Shown one piece after another: positions 32,033 through 41,615 of a stretch of 50,848 nt of DNA (within the stretch, counting starts at the first letter, position 1; the number at the start of each line of letters is the position of its first letter). Position numbers and translations under genes: made by a program. The notes under the pieces are model-generated. The model saw only the letters and a list, made by a program, of their open reading frames with translations, ran no database searches and was not told where the DNA came from. The stretch is from Sphingopyxis terrae subsp. terrae NBRC 15098. Lineage in GTDB: Bacteria > Pseudomonadota > Alphaproteobacteria > Sphingomonadales > Sphingomonadaceae. The DNA is taken from contig NZ_BCZQ01000023.1 in assembly GCF_001598815.1 (NCBI RefSeq), forward strand, positions 1 to 50,848, given 5' to 3'.

Positions 32033-33529
32033 TCAGCGATTGGCGTAGACGACCAGCTTGACCTTTTGTCCCGGCGTCAGCCGGCTCGTTGCCGACAGGC
32101 GATTGAGCACCTGAAACCGTTCCGCCTGATAATTGCTGTAGGCCATGCGCTTCGCCAGCGCCGCGACGCTGTCGCCGCTCTTCACCGTCACCACATCGAC
32201 GCGCCGCGGCCGGATCGCGGCGGCCTCGCTTGCCGTCAACCGCCGGACGCTGCCGAACATCGGGTTGAAAACGCCCGATCCGCCGGCCTTGGCCAGGGTC
32301 ACGAAGTGGAAAGCGCTTTTCGGCGCAAATTCATAAGCGAAGACGGTCACATCGACCTGCCCGGACTGGCTGTTCGCGCGCGCCGACGAAAAATAGGCGG
32401 GGATACCGTTTACCGTCGTGCGCTGAACGGGGCCGGGCGTGATTTTGGCATCGCCCGCAACCGCCTTGAACACATTGGCAATATAGGCGGTCATGTCGCC
32501 GCTATACGCCGCGGTCGAAAATTGCGCCTGCCCGCCATTGCCGCTGATCGACACCGCGCTGGTGCCGTTCTGCATTGCAAAGCCGTTCGGGACGGTGAAG
32601 CGCAGACGCAGGTTGGGATGCAGAAAGTCCCTGCCCTCGACCACACCCTGCGCCGGATCATCGCCATAGAGCACACCGTCAACCGACGCGAGGAAGGCGT
32701 CGGCGTTGCGCACGCCGCCGGTGCCGACCCGCGAGGCGAGCGTCTGCGCATTGCGCACGCGCGACGCCGGATCGGGGTGGGTGCTCGCCCATTCGGGCAA
32801 CGACCGCGCGTCGCCGCCCGCCAGTCGCGCCTCGAGGTTGGTCTGGTTCGCAAGGCTCGCCAGCATCGTCGAAAGCGCCATCGGATCATAGCCCGCGCGC
32901 TTCAGATACTGGACGCCGAGCTGGTCGGCCTCAAGCTCCTGCGAGCGGGAGAAGCCGAGGGTCGCAAGCTGCGCCACCTGCATCGCATTATTCTGCAACA
33001 GGCCGCCGAGCCCGCCGAGCAGCCCGCCATTGTCGCCGATCGCGCCGCCGAGCACCGACGCGAGGACGCCGAGGATGGTGTTCCGCGTCGCCGCCGACTG
33101 GCGCTTCTTGCTATGCTGCGCAGCGACATGGCCGACTTCGTGGCCGAGCACGCCGGCGAGTTCGGCCTCGTCGTTCATCAGCGCCATCAGCTGGCGCGTG
33201 ACGTAAACATAGCCGCCGGGGATCGCGAAGGCGTTGTTCACCGGCGAGTTGAGCAGCGTCACGGTAAAGTCGCTCGGGCTGCGCGACAGGCCCGACTGCA
33301 CGGCGATACTCTGACCGATGCGGTTCACATAGGCCGCCTGCGGCCCCGCATAGGCACCGCCGAATTCGGCGAGCAGTTGCGGATGCGCCTCGTCGCCCTG
33401 TTTGCGCTCGGCGGGCGAGATGCTGGTCGCGGTGCGGATCGCCTTGAGCTGTGCTTCCGCCACTCCGCCACCGACCAGCGCCGTTGCCGCAAGCAGCATC
33501 GCCAGCCGCGCCGTGATCCGTTTCGTCAT
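32033..33529 (-). CDS. Secreted M48-family metalloprotease with C-terminal LysM
   Basis: A 498-residue periplasmic protease. The signal peptide is MTKRITARLAMLLAATALVGGGVAEA. The zinc site is HEVGHVAAQH, with the third ligand Glu in SRSQELEADQLGVQYL, both typical of M48 (BepA/YfgC-like) peptidases. A middle beta-rich domain follows. A LysM-like unit closes the protein (VKSGDSVAALAKRM through LTPGQKVKLVVY), likely binding peptidoglycan. BepA-type enzymes police outer-membrane protein assembly. Start 33529 has GGGAGG upstream; the frame's earlier ATG at 33607 lacks support. It lies 119 bases downstream of accA on the same strand. Confidence 0.93.
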   Translation of the reverse strand: MTKRITARLAMLLAATALVGGGVAEAQLKAIRTATSISPAERKQGDEAHPQLLAEFGGAYAGPQAAYVNRIGQSIAVQSGLSRSPSDFTVTLLNSPVNNAFAIPGGYVYVTRQLMALMNDEAELAGVLGHEVGHVAAQHSKKRQSAATRNTILGVLASVLGGAIGDNGGLLGGLGGLLQNNAMQVAQLATLGFSRSQELEADQLGVQYLKRAGYDPMALSTMLASLANQTNLEARLAGGDARSLPEWASTHPDPASRVRNAQTLASRVGTGGVRNADAFLASVDGVLYGDDPAQGVVEGRDFLHPNLRLRFTVPNGFAMQNGTSAVSISGNGGQAQFSTAAYSGDMTAYIANVFKAVAGDAKITPGPVQRTTVNGIPAYFSSARANSQSGQVDVTVFAYEFAPKSAFHFVTLAKAGGSGVFNPMFGSVRRLTASEAAAIRPRRVDVVTVKSGDSVAALAKRMAYSNYQAERFQVLNRLSATSRLTPGQKVKLVVYANR

Positions 33530-33648
33530 TGAATTGCCTCCCTTTGGTCCGTTCCCGCCGGCATATCCCGTCGCGGGATCAAGGCAAGCAATCATGGGAT
33601 CGCCCACCGGTCGGGAGTCGAACGCGAAGCAGGCGCGGGCGGTTCCGT

Positions 33649-34596
33649 TCAGGCGCGCCCCATCGCAAGGAACTTGTCCTCGCGGTCGGTGCGCAGCCGC
33701 TCACGCGACTGGCCCTGCAAGCCGTCGAGTTCCTGCGCGAGCGCATCGCCGAGCGACTGGATCGCAACTTCGGGCGCCCGGTGCGCGCCGCCGACGGGCT
33801 CGGTCACGATACGATCGATGACCTTCAGCCCCAGCAGATCCTGCGCCGACATCTTCATCGCGGCTGCCGCGTCGGGCGCCTTGTCGGCGGTGCGCCACAG
33901 GATCGACGCACAGCCTTCGGGCGAGATCACCGAATAGACGGCATGTTCGAACATCAGGACGCGGTTGGCGGCCGCAAGCGCGATGGCGCCGCCCGAGCCG
34001 CCCTCGCCGACGATCGCCGCGACCATCGGCACGCCGAGCGCAAGACATTGTTCGGTCGACCGCGCGATCGCTTCCGCCTGGCCGCGCTCTTCGGCCTGGA
34101 TACCGGGAAAGGCCCCCGACGTGTCGACCAGCGTCACCACCGGCAAACCGAAACGATCGGCAAGCTGCATCAGGCGGATCGCCTTGCGATAGCCTTCGGG
34201 CTTCGCCATGCCGAAATTATGCTTCATGCGCGACGGAATGTCGTCGCCCTTCTCGTGCCCGATCACCATCACGCGCCGACCGCGAAAGCGAGCGAGGCCG
34301 CCCAGAATCGCCTGATCGTCGCCGAAATTGCGATCGCCGGCGAGCGGCATCCAGTCGTCGAACAGGCCCGCGACATAATGTTTGAAATGCGGCCGGTCGG
34401 GGTGGCGCGCGACCTGCGTCTTTTGCCAGGGCGTCAGCTTGGCATAGATGTCGCGCAGCATCTTCGAGGACTTGTCCTCGAGCCGGGCAATGTCGCCATC
34501 GATATTGAGCGACGGATCGTCCCCCATTTCGCGCAATTCGGCAATCTGGCGATCGAGCGCGGCGACCTGTTTTTCGAAATCGAGAAAGGCTGTCAT
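33649..34596 (-). CDS. accA: Acetyl-CoA carboxylase carboxyltransferase subunit alpha
   Basis: A 315-residue carboxyltransferase alpha subunit that, with AccD, moves the carboxyl group from biotin to acetyl-CoA to make malonyl-CoA. Features are an N-terminal helical hairpin (FLDFEKQVAALDRQIAELRE), ARHPDRPHFKHYV, MVIGHEKGDD, FGMAKPEGYRKAIRLM, the TLVDTSGAFPGIQAEERGQ motif and the oxyanion loop VGEGGSGGAIALA, then EHAVYSVISPEGCASILWRT. The length is normal. It starts 9 bases after xerD on the same strand and lies in a run with xerD and the 608-residue protein. Confidence 0.97.
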   Translation of the reverse strand: MTAFLDFEKQVAALDRQIAELREMGDDPSLNIDGDIARLEDKSSKMLRDIYAKLTPWQKTQVARHPDRPHFKHYVAGLFDDWMPLAGDRNFGDDQAILGGLARFRGRRVMVIGHEKGDDIPSRMKHNFGMAKPEGYRKAIRLMQLADRFGLPVVTLVDTSGAFPGIQAEERGQAEAIARSTEQCLALGVPMVAAIVGEGGSGGAIALAAANRVLMFEHAVYSVISPEGCASILWRTADKAPDAAAAMKMSAQDLLGLKVIDRIVTEPVGGAHRAPEVAIQSLGDALAQELDGLQGQSRERLRTDREDKFLAMGRA

Positions 34597-34605
34597 AGGG
34601 GAGCG

Positions 34606-35517
34606 CTAGGCCGAAGGCGCCGCAACGTCAACGGCCCGCATCTGCGCCAGCGGATGGCGCCGATTGACCAGCTCGACGAGCCGCCGGCTATCGACATGGG
34701 TGTAAATTTCGGTCGTCGCGATGTCGGCATGGCCCAGCATCATCTGCAACGCGCGCAGGTCGGCCCCGCCCTCCAGCAGATGGGTGGCGAAGGCGTGGCG
34801 CAGGACGTGCGGACTGACCCCCGCGGGATCGACCCCGGCGCGCGCCGCCAGTTCGCGCAGCATCTGGAACAGCCGTATGCGCGACACATGCGCCTTGCCC
34901 GACGGGAACAGCCAGGGTGTTCCATCGGCGAGCAGCGGCAGCCAGCGATCGAGCGCTTCGCGCGCCCGGTCGGACAGCGGCACCAGCCGTTCCTTGTCGC
35001 CCTTGCCGCGCACGATCAGAAATTGCCGCTCGCCCGCAACCGCACGGCGCGGCAGCGACACCAGCTCGCTCGCGCGCAGTCCGGAGCCGTAGAGCAGTTC
35101 GAGCAGCAGCAGCATGCGCATGGCGTTCGCGGGCGCTGCCTCCCCCGCTGCCTCCTCGCTAGCCTGCGCGAACAGCCGGTCGACATCATCGTGCGACAAA
35201 ATGCGCGGCAGCGGACGGCGCGTGGCGGGACGCGCGATGTCGAGCGCCGGATTGTCGGTGCGCTCGCCCTCATCCTCCAGAAACGCGAAGAACTGCCGCA
35301 GCGCCGACAATTTGCGTGCAGCGCTGCTCGCCGCCAGCGTCCGATATGCGGCCATCAATGCGCGCAGCGCGGCGGCGTCGGCATCGCCGAGCGAACCGCG
35401 CACCAGTTCTGCCGCCTGTTCAAGGTCGCGGCGATAAGCGAGGATGGTGTTTCGCGATGCCCCCCGTTCGGCGGACATCATCTCCAGAAAGCGGTCGATC
35501 AGGCGCGCGTCAGACAC
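34606..35517 (-). CDS. xerD: Tyrosine recombinase XerD
   Basis: A 303-residue site-specific recombinase. The N-terminal SAM-like domain (FLEMMSAERGASRNTILAYR) is followed by a catalytic domain with Arg (LLYGSGLRASELVSL), Lys (VRGKGDKERLVPL), HVLRHAFATHLLEGGAD, the second His (LGHADIATT) and nucleophile Tyr in EIYTHVDSRR. With XerC it resolves chromosome dimers at dif. The housekeeping setting beside accA and the complete catalytic set argue against a phage integrase. It overlaps the preceding 608-residue gene by 8 bases. Confidence 0.94.
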   Translation of the reverse strand: MSDARLIDRFLEMMSAERGASRNTILAYRRDLEQAAELVRGSLGDADAAALRALMAAYRTLAASSAARKLSALRQFFAFLEDEGERTDNPALDIARPATRRPLPRILSHDDVDRLFAQASEEAAGEAAPANAMRMLLLLELLYGSGLRASELVSLPRRAVAGERQFLIVRGKGDKERLVPLSDRAREALDRWLPLLADGTPWLFPSGKAHVSRIRLFQMLRELAARAGVDPAGVSPHVLRHAFATHLLEGGADLRALQMMLGHADIATTEIYTHVDSRRLVELVNRRHPLAQMRAVDVAAPSA

Positions 35518-37336
35518 GCACCAGCGCTTCGGCCGCGATCATCCGGGCTTCGGCGTCGAGCCCGACGTCGTGCAGCGCCCGGACGATATGATAGAGGTGA
35601 TAGGGCGGTATCTTGTCCCATTCGCCTTGCATTCCGGCCGCAGCAAGCAGCGCGACCATGCCGGGTTCCCGCCGCTGGGCGGCTTCGGAAATTGCGCGCG
35701 TCCAGCGCGTCTGCTTGCCCAGATCGACCCCCAGGTCGCTGGCCGCCGATGACGCCTGCCCGGCGTCGATGCGGCCGAGGCCCGCAAGACCCGCGAGCAG
35801 GAATTTCGACCGCAAGGATTCGGCACTGTCGTCGTCGCTGGCGAAGCTGCCGATCGACCCCGCGCCGACGCCGGTCAGCGGGCGCGGCGAACCGACCGCC
35901 ATGATGCCCCAGCCATGACCGCCGACCGACAGTTTCGACACCCATTGCATCGCGCGATTGTCATATCCCGCGGTCAGCATCGATCCCAGCAATTGCCATG
36001 GATCGGCGCCGACATCGGCGCCGGTGGGCAGCGCGGCGGCCGCCCGCGCGGTGGCAACAAGCGCGGCATAGCGCGCCGTCGCGCCGGTGCCCGCGGACCA
36101 ATATTCCGCCATCGCGGTATAGCGATCGGCGGCATTGGCGCCGCTGAACGCGCTGCGCAGCAGATCGGTCTGCGCCGCGAGCGCTTCGGGGGGCTCCTCC
36201 TCGCTCGACGCGGCGCTGAGCAGCGAGACATAGGCTTCGCTCGATAGCACGCCGCGCGATGCGGCATAGGGAGCGGCAGCGATGCGGTCGCCCATCGGCG
36301 TCATCGGCGCGAGTACCGTCCAGCTTCGGATCGAACCGGCCTCCGTGGCGCGCAGCGGTGCCGGAATGTCGATTCCCGTCGCGGTCGCCAGACCAAAGCG
36401 CCAGCTCGTCAGGCGCCCGACCTTGTCCCATTCGATCGTTGTCGAACGGCGGCCGGCGCCCGTTGCGCCGAGCACACGTTCGGCGAGCAGAATGTCAAAA
36501 TTGCTGATCTTGCCGCTTGACCGTACCCGGCCGATCGCCCAGCCCGCGGGTCCGGCCTCGCCCGACATCCCGGCGCACATTGCCGCGGCGAGCCGCCAGC
36601 TTTGTTCGTCGCCATGGGCAAGCCCTGCGGGGACATAAGGACAAAGCCCCGACGGATCGGCATTCGCCAGATAGGTCTGCTGGGCGGTCGCGACGAGCCG
36701 CGGGGTCGCGCGGTCATAATCGACCGACTGCACGATCATCCGCGCGGTGGTCGATTCGCCGAGCCGCAAAAGCAGCCCCGCGCGGTCGGCGGCAAGGTCG
36801 GCGCCGCTGATCGTATCGGGCGTGTCGATCGCAGACGCGAGCGCGCGGCGCAGCAATATCTGACCCCAGCGCGAGGCGACCTGACCGCGCATGCTGCGCA
36901 TGATCGCCGCCGCATATTGGCCGCGCACACCAAAGGCATCGGGCGCCATCCCGCCGGTTTCGGGCGTCAGCGGCCCGACCCGCGTCAAAAGCCGGCGCGC
37001 GCCGGGCGGCAGGTCGTATTTGAGCTGGCCGGAGGTGCCTTCCTCGCCATCGCTAGCCTCATCGCCCGTGTCGGTGTCGGTGTCGCCGCTGTCGAGCGTC
37101 GCGACGATTGACGGCGCAAGGGTCGTCGCACCGCTCTGGCCGCCTTTGGGTGCGGCGGTCGATGATGGTGCCGGGGTCGGCGATGGCGTCGGTGCCGGGC
37201 GCGGTGCGGGCGTATCGGCGGGCTTGCCGAAGCCTTCGGGCAAGAGCGATTCCTGCGCGACCGCCGGAAGGACGAGCGCAGCCGCGAGTGCGGTTCCCGA
37301 CAATCCCAGGGTCAGCGCGAGCATTTTCTTGGTCAT
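35510..37336 (-). CDS. Secreted Ala-rich protein of unknown function (608 aa)
   Basis: No known family was recognised. The signal peptide is [20 protein letters not shown] running to AVAQ. A Pro/Thr/Ser-rich linker follows (residues about 38-68, [17 protein letters not shown]), then an acidic patch rich in Asp/Glu (about residues 82-100). The remaining 500 residues are Ala-rich and look all-helical, with repeat-like stretches suggesting a helical solenoid (for example [40 protein letters not shown]). The protein is likely periplasmic. It overlaps xerD downstream by 8 bases and a small membrane-protein gene upstream by 4 bases (ATGA), so the three are co-translated. A cell-envelope role is a guess from this layout only. 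Confidence 0.85.
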   Translation of the reverse strand: MTKKMLALTLGLSGTALAAALVLPAVAQESLLPEGFGKPADTPAPRPAPTPSPTPAPSSTAAPKGGQSGATTLAPSIVATLDSGDTDTDTGDEASDGEEGTSGQLKYDLPPGARRLLTRVGPLTPETGGMAPDAFGVRGQYAAAIMRSMRGQVASRWGQILLRRALASAIDTPDTISGADLAADRAGLLLRLGESTTARMIVQSVDYDRATPRLVATAQQTYLANADPSGLCPYVPAGLAHGDEQSWRLAAAMCAGMSGEAGPAGWAIGRVRSSGKISNFDILLAERVLGATGAGRRSTTIEWDKVGRLTSWRFGLATATGIDIPAPLRATEAGSIRSWTVLAPMTPMGDRIAAAPYAASRGVLSSEAYVSLLSAASSEEEPPEALAAQTDLLRSAFSGANAADRYTAMAEYWSAGTGATARYAALVATARAAAALPTGADVGADPWQLLGSMLTAGYDNRAMQWVSKLSVGGHGWGIMAVGSPRPLTGVGAGSIGSFASDDDSAESLRSKFLLAGLAGLGRIDAGQASSAASDLGVDLGKQTRWTRAISEAAQRREPGMVALLAAAGMQGEWDKIPPYHLYHIVRALHDVGLDAEARMIAAEALVRV

Positions 37337-37500
37337 TGTGCCGCGCTTTCGGCAATCTTGTCGGTCACGTCCACCTCAATCATCTTCGCCTCGATCGGTC
37401 GTCCCAGCCAATAGAGGAACAGACCGAACGCCAGCAGCAGCGCCAGGGCGAAAATCCCGGCGACCCAGCGCCCTTTTCCCGATCCTTGCGTTGCGCGCAA
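37333..37500 (-). CDS. Small single-pass membrane protein, TTG start
   Basis: A 55-residue protein from a TTG at 37498-37500: a basic N-terminus ([12 protein letters not shown]), one transmembrane helix ([20 protein letters not shown]) and a C-terminal tail ending [11 protein letters not shown]. Its stop overlaps the start of the 608-residue secreted protein as ATGA. This overlap and the clean membrane topology are the reasons to call it. There is no in-frame ATG before the helix, and the Shine-Dalgarno (AGGA, 3 bases away) is poor, so the exact start is uncertain. It is divergent from aroK. Confidence 0.6.
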   Translation of the reverse strand: MRATQGSGKGRWVAGIFALALLLAFGLFLYWLGRPIEAKMIEVDVTDKIAESAAQ

Positions 37501-37593
37501 TATCCTGTGCCACCCGTGCCGGCTCGACCCAAATTTGCGCGGCGCAGCAAAATCATTGTTCCGCGCGGTTCCTGCGGTATAGCCGCGCGCACC

Positions 37594-38160
37594 ATGTCGC
37601 GAAACCCGAAAAGCCCGGCCCCGGACATCGCGCCCGCAATTCGCGCGCGGCCGATCGTGCTCGTCGGGTTGATGGGATCGGGCAAATCGACAATCGGCCG
37701 CCGCCTGGCGCAGCGCCTCGGAATGCGCTTCGCCGACGCCGACGACGAGATCGAACGCGCCGCCGGCATGACGATATCCGACATTTTCGCGCGCTTCGGC
37801 GAGGCGCATTTCCGCGATGGCGAACGCCGCGTGATCGCGCGGCTGCTCACCGGCCGGCCGCTGGTGCTTGCAACCGGCGGCGGCGCCTTCATGAACGACG
37901 AGACGCGCGCGCTGATCCTGGACAAAAGCCTGTGCATCTGGCTCGATGCCGACGTCGCGACCCTGGTCGAGCGCGTCGGACGCCGCAGCCATCGCCCGCT
38001 GCTCAAGGACCGCGATCCCGGCGAGGTGCTGCGCGAACTCGCCGCGATCCGCAATCCCGTTTATGCCGACGCGCATATCCGCGTCAGCTCGGCAAGCAAT
38101 CCGCACGAACATACGGTGCGCGCGATCCTGGAGGCGCTGTCGCAATGGAAACCGCAATGA
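37594..38160 (+). CDS. aroK: Shikimate kinase
   Basis: A 188-residue kinase that phosphorylates shikimate at the 3-hydroxyl in the chorismate pathway. It has a Walker A loop [43 protein letters not shown] (shikimate and Mg sites), [22 protein letters not shown] (Walker B-like) and the lid [10 protein letters not shown]. The N-terminus is about 15 residues longer than in the short enterobacterial enzyme, common in alphaproteobacteria. No clear Shine-Dalgarno is visible. aroB overlaps its stop codon, the usual aroK-aroB order. Confidence 0.95.
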   Translation: MSRNPKSPAPDIAPAIRARPIVLVGLMGSGKSTIGRRLAQRLGMRFADADDEIERAAGMTISDIFARFGEAHFRDGERRVIARLLTGRPLVLATGGGAFMNDETRALILDKSLCIWLDADVATLVERVGRRSHRPLLKDRDPGEVLRELAAIRNPVYADAHIRVSSASNPHEHTVRAILEALSQWKPQ

Positions 38161-39260
38161 CCAGACTGACCGTCGAACTTGGCGCGCGCAGCTATCCGAT
38201 CCTGATCGGCGAGGGACTGCTCGACGAATTGGGCGCGCATGTCGCCCCGCTACTGAAGCGTCCGCGCACGATGATCGTCACCGATACCCATGTCGCCGAT
38301 GCCTATCTGGCCAAGGTCGGTGCCGCGCTGGGTGCAGAGGGCATCTCGTTTTCCTCGCTCGTCCTGCCCGCAGGCGAAGCAACGAAAAGCTGGGAGGGAC
38401 TGGCGCGGCTGACCGAATGGCTGATCGGCGAAGGCGTCGAACGCAGCGATCATGTGATCGCACTCGGTGGCGGCGTGATCGGCGATCTCGTCGGTTTTGC
38501 GTGCAGCATCGTCAAGCGCGGCTGCGCCTTCATCCAGGTGCCGACGACGCTACTCGCGCAGGTCGATAGCAGCGTCGGCGGCAAGACCGCGATCAACGTC
38601 CCTGCCGGCAAGAATCTGATCGGCGCCTTTCATCAGCCGGCGCTGGTCGTGATCGACCCCGCGACGCTGGCCACCCTCCCCCGCCGCGAGCTCGGCGCGG
38701 GCTATGCCGAAGTCGTCAAATATGGCCTGATCGACGACGCGGACTTCTTTGCCTGGTGCGAGGCGAACGGCGCCGCGCTGCTGGCCGGCGATACCGCCGC
38801 GCGCGCCTATGCCATCGCGCACAGCGTCGCGGCGAAGGCCCGGATCGTCGCCGCTGACGAACGCGAGACGCAGGATATCCGCGCGCTGCTCAATCTGGGC
38901 CACAGCTTCGGCCACGCGCTTGAGGCCGAAACGGGCTATTCAGCGCGGCTGCTGCACGGAGAAGCGGTTGCGGCGGGCATGGTCCTCGCGCATCGGTTTT
39001 CGGCGGCGAAGGGCCTGTGTTCCGCCGCCGATGCCGAACGAGTACGCGCGCATCTGGCGAGCGTCGACCTGCCGCACAGCCTGGCCAGCGCGGGCATCAA
39101 CACCGGCGGCGCGGCGCTCGCCGCACATATGGCGCATGACAAGAAGGCGCGCGGCGGCAAGCTGCCGCTGATCCTGACGCGCGGCATCGGGCAGAGTTTC
39201 GTCACCGACGAATATGGGCTCGATAGCGTTGCGGATTTTCTAGACGCGCAGGCGGGTTAG
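38157..39260 (+). CDS. aroB: 3-dehydroquinate synthase
   Basis: A 367-residue NAD- and zinc-dependent enzyme that cyclises DAHP to 3-dehydroquinate. Motifs are [68 protein letters not shown], and the metal ligands in [13 protein letters not shown] and [17 protein letters not shown] 38157 overlaps the aroK stop (ATGA); an ATG at 38145 four codons earlier is also possible. It is coupled with aroK. Confidence 0.96.
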   Translation: MTRLTVELGARSYPILIGEGLLDELGAHVAPLLKRPRTMIVTDTHVADAYLAKVGAALGAEGISFSSLVLPAGEATKSWEGLARLTEWLIGEGVERSDHVIALGGGVIGDLVGFACSIVKRGCAFIQVPTTLLAQVDSSVGGKTAINVPAGKNLIGAFHQPALVVIDPATLATLPRRELGAGYAEVVKYGLIDDADFFAWCEANGAALLAGDTAARAYAIAHSVAAKARIVAADERETQDIRALLNLGHSFGHALEAETGYSARLLHGEAVAAGMVLAHRFSAAKGLCSAADAERVRAHLASVDLPHSLASAGINTGGAALAAHMAHDKKARGGKLPLILTRGIGQSFVTDEYGLDSVADFLDAQAG

Positions 39261-39288
39261 GCGCCAGACGCTGCGGTCAGCAGACGCG

Positions 39289-41190
39289 TCACGCCGACTT
39301 GGGGTCGGCCGCCTGCATCGCTTCCTCGTCGCGCGCGGCGGCCTTTGCCTCCTGACGCCGCTGGCGTAATTTTTCCAGCACGCTTGCCGACTCGCGGCCG
39401 CCGCCGGGCTTGAAACGGTGATCCTTGCCCGCCGCGAGGTCGCCTTCGTCCATCTGCGCGGCGAGGCGCGTCGCGTCGAGCTGGCGCAGCGCCGCCTCGA
39501 CATCTTCCATCTGGCGCGGATCGACGTCGAGCTTTTCGAGCGCCATCAGGCCGAGCGCGATCGAGCTTTCGAACACCTCGCGCACCGCGCCTGCAGTTCC
39601 CGCCCCCTCGATCGCCATCAACTGGCGCCGATCGAAAACGCGCGTCAGTATCTTGGCCTGCGGGAAGGCTTCGACGATCGGACGCAATACTTCGGCATCA
39701 ACCGTGGCGTCGTCGATGCAATAGATGATGACCCGCGCCTCCTCCGCGCCCGCTCGGCGAAGCAGGTCGAGCCGCAGCCCGTCGCCGAAATAGACCTTGG
39801 TGTCGAACCGGCCGGACAATTCGATCTGGCTCGGCTTCTTGTCGATCAGCGTGACCGAACAATCGACCGCGTGGAGCATCTGTGCCACGATCTGGCCGAA
39901 GCGGCCATAGCCGATGACGAGCGCCGAGCCGCGCGGCGCATCGTCGGGTCCTTCGAGTTCGTCGCCATCGCGATCGGGCGAGAATTCGAGGTTGCGGGCG
40001 AACAGCATCAGGAAAGGCGTCGATACCATCGACAGTGTTACCACCGCACTGAACAGGCTCGCCGCCTCGGGCGCGATAAGCAGCGCGTCGGCGGCCTGGG
40101 TAAAGAGCAGGAAGCCGAACTCGCCGCCCTGACTGAGCAGCAGCGCGAGGCCGAGCGCGGTTTTCCACGATTTGCCGAACGCACGCACGAGCAGTGTCAG
40201 CACCATGACCTTGACCGCAACCAGACCCGCCGCGAGCAGCAGAACGCGCAGCGGATCGGCGAGGATCACATTGACGTCGAGCACCATGCCGACGGCCAGG
40301 AAGAACAGGCCGAGCAGGATCAGGCGGAACGGCTCGACATCAGCCTCTATCTCGTGGCGATATGGCGAATCGGCGAGCATCACCCCCGCGACGAAAGCAC
40401 CGAGCGCGGTCGAAACATGCAGGCTGTGCATCAGCGCCGAACTCGCCAGCACGACGAGCAGGCCGACGACGACGAACAGCTCGCGCTCGCCATAGCGCGC
40501 GACGAGGCGCAGCAGCGGATTGACGACGAACCGGCCGGCGAGGACCAGCCCCGCGATGGCAAGCAGCGTATAAAGCGCCAGCAGCGCGCCCGGCGGCGCC
40601 GACGGATCGGCGGGCGCCCGCGACAGCGCGGCGATGATCGTGATCATCGGCACGATCGCCAGATCCTGAAACAGGAGGATCGAAAAGGCCTTCTCGCCGA
40701 AGGGCGAGTTGATCCGGCCCGAGCTTTTGAGGCTCGGAAGCACCTGCGCCGTCGACGACAGCGCGAGCGGCAGGCCGAGCGCGAGCGCCGCTGCGGGGCT
40801 GAAGCCCAGCGTCACGAAGATCAGCCCGGTCAGGATCAGCCCGGTGACGACAACCTGCGCCAGGCCGAGCCCGAAGATGGCGCGGCGAAGCTGCCAAAGC
40901 CGCCGCGGATGCAGTTCGAGGCCGACGAGGAACAACAGGAAGGCGATGCCGATCTCGGCGATTTGCAGCTTCGATTCGCCACCGCCGACGAGACCCAGAC
41001 CGTGCGGCCCGACGAGCGCGCCGGCGATCAGATAGCCAAGCACCGCGCCGAGCCCCAAACGGCGGAAGATCAACACGAACAACGTCGCGACGCCCAGCAG
41101 CACCGCGCCTTCGAACAACAGCGTATCAGTCGGGGTGCGCGCCGCCACCTCGGTGACGGCGGGCGCCGTTGCCGCGACGAGAAAAGTCAT
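39289..41190 (-). CDS. CPA2 monovalent cation:proton antiporter with RCK domain (KefB/YbaL type)
   Basis: A 633-residue inner-membrane protein. Residues about 25-405 form the 12- to 13-helix Na+/H+-exchanger domain (YLIAGALVGPHGLGLVGG, FLLFLVGLELHPRRLW, GLPLALSSTAQVLPSLKSSG). The cytosolic TrkA-N/RCK domain starts near residue 425 with VIGYGRFGQIVAQML (residues 425-439), a nucleotide-binding site. A charged tail of about 90 residues follows. Such proteins exchange K+ or Na+ for protons and are gated by nucleotide or glutathione adducts. It overlaps the NifU-like gene by 4 bases (ATGA) as the last gene of radA-cvpA-nifU-like-antiporter. Confidence 0.93.
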   Translation of the reverse strand: MTFLVAATAPAVTEVAARTPTDTLLFEGAVLLGVATLFVLIFRRLGLGAVLGYLIAGALVGPHGLGLVGGGESKLQIAEIGIAFLLFLVGLELHPRRLWQLRRAIFGLGLAQVVVTGLILTGLIFVTLGFSPAAALALGLPLALSSTAQVLPSLKSSGRINSPFGEKAFSILLFQDLAIVPMITIIAALSRAPADPSAPPGALLALYTLLAIAGLVLAGRFVVNPLLRLVARYGERELFVVVGLLVVLASSALMHSLHVSTALGAFVAGVMLADSPYRHEIEADVEPFRLILLGLFFLAVGMVLDVNVILADPLRVLLLAAGLVAVKVMVLTLLVRAFGKSWKTALGLALLLSQGGEFGFLLFTQAADALLIAPEAASLFSAVVTLSMVSTPFLMLFARNLEFSPDRDGDELEGPDDAPRGSALVIGYGRFGQIVAQMLHAVDCSVTLIDKKPSQIELSGRFDTKVYFGDGLRLDLLRRAGAEEARVIIYCIDDATVDAEVLRPIVEAFPQAKILTRVFDRRQLMAIEGAGTAGAVREVFESSIALGLMALEKLDVDPRQMEDVEAALRQLDATRLAAQMDEGDLAAGKDHRFKPGGGRESASVLEKLRQRRQEAKAAARDEEAMQAADPKSA

Positions 41191-41615
41191 GCCGTCACCT
41201 CATCGTCCTCAAGCGCGGCGATGGCGGCATCGAAAGGCAGCAGTATAGCGCCCTGCCGCGCCGGATAGTCGCGCGCCGGCGCGAGCAGATCGAAGCCGGG
41301 CCAGTCGGGCATCGCGCCCTCGCCCGCGAACCAGGCGGCGATGGCGGCGCGCGCAGCGCGAATGTCATCGAGCGCGCGGCCGGGCGCGTGACGTGCGACC
41401 AGCGCCGCCGACGCCTGCCCCAGCGCGCAGGCTTCGACGTGCAGGCCGACCTTCGTCACCCGTCCGCGCTCGTCGGCGTCGAGGTCGAGGATGATCGCGC
41501 TGCCGCACAGCGGCGCGCGCGCCGAGATATGATGGCGCGCCTCGGGCAGCGGCGGGTAATCGGCATTGGCGACTGCGAGCGCCAATATGTCGCGGTTATA
41601 CAGCGGCGCGCTCAT
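41187..41615 (-). CDS. NifU-like iron-sulfur scaffold-domain protein with two cysteines
   Basis: A 142-residue protein with an IscU/NifU N-terminal-type fold. It has RAPLCGSAIILDLDADERGR (first Cys, as in the APxCGD motif but with Ser for Asp) and VGLHVEACALGQASAALVAR (second Cys, as in GCGxA). The third conserved Cys of IscU near the C-terminus is absent; there are only two cysteines in total. The family is widespread in alphaproteobacteria and its exact role in cluster assembly is unclear. Start 41615 overlaps the cvpA stop by 4 bases; a longer frame upstream is only the cvpA shadow. Confidence 0.85.
   Translation of the reverse strand: MSAPLYNRDILALAVANADYPPLPEARHHISARAPLCGSAIILDLDADERGRVTKVGLHVEACALGQASAALVARHAPGRALDDIRAARAAIAAWFAGEGAMPDWPGFDLLAPARDYPARQGAILLPFDAAIAALEDDEVTA

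Noticed and set aside
34606..35517. Tyrosine recombinase as an integrase marking an island
   Set aside because: No tRNA gene, attachment repeat or phage gene is near. The sequence and the neighbours (accA) fit housekeeping XerD.
39418..41268. 616-codon frame opposite the CPA2 antiporter, and similar frames at 33529-35904, 4320-5594, 5947-7527 and 24134-26098
   Set aside because: All are full antisense or out-of-frame shadows of clearly recognisable genes, with charged, repetitive composition and no family motifs.
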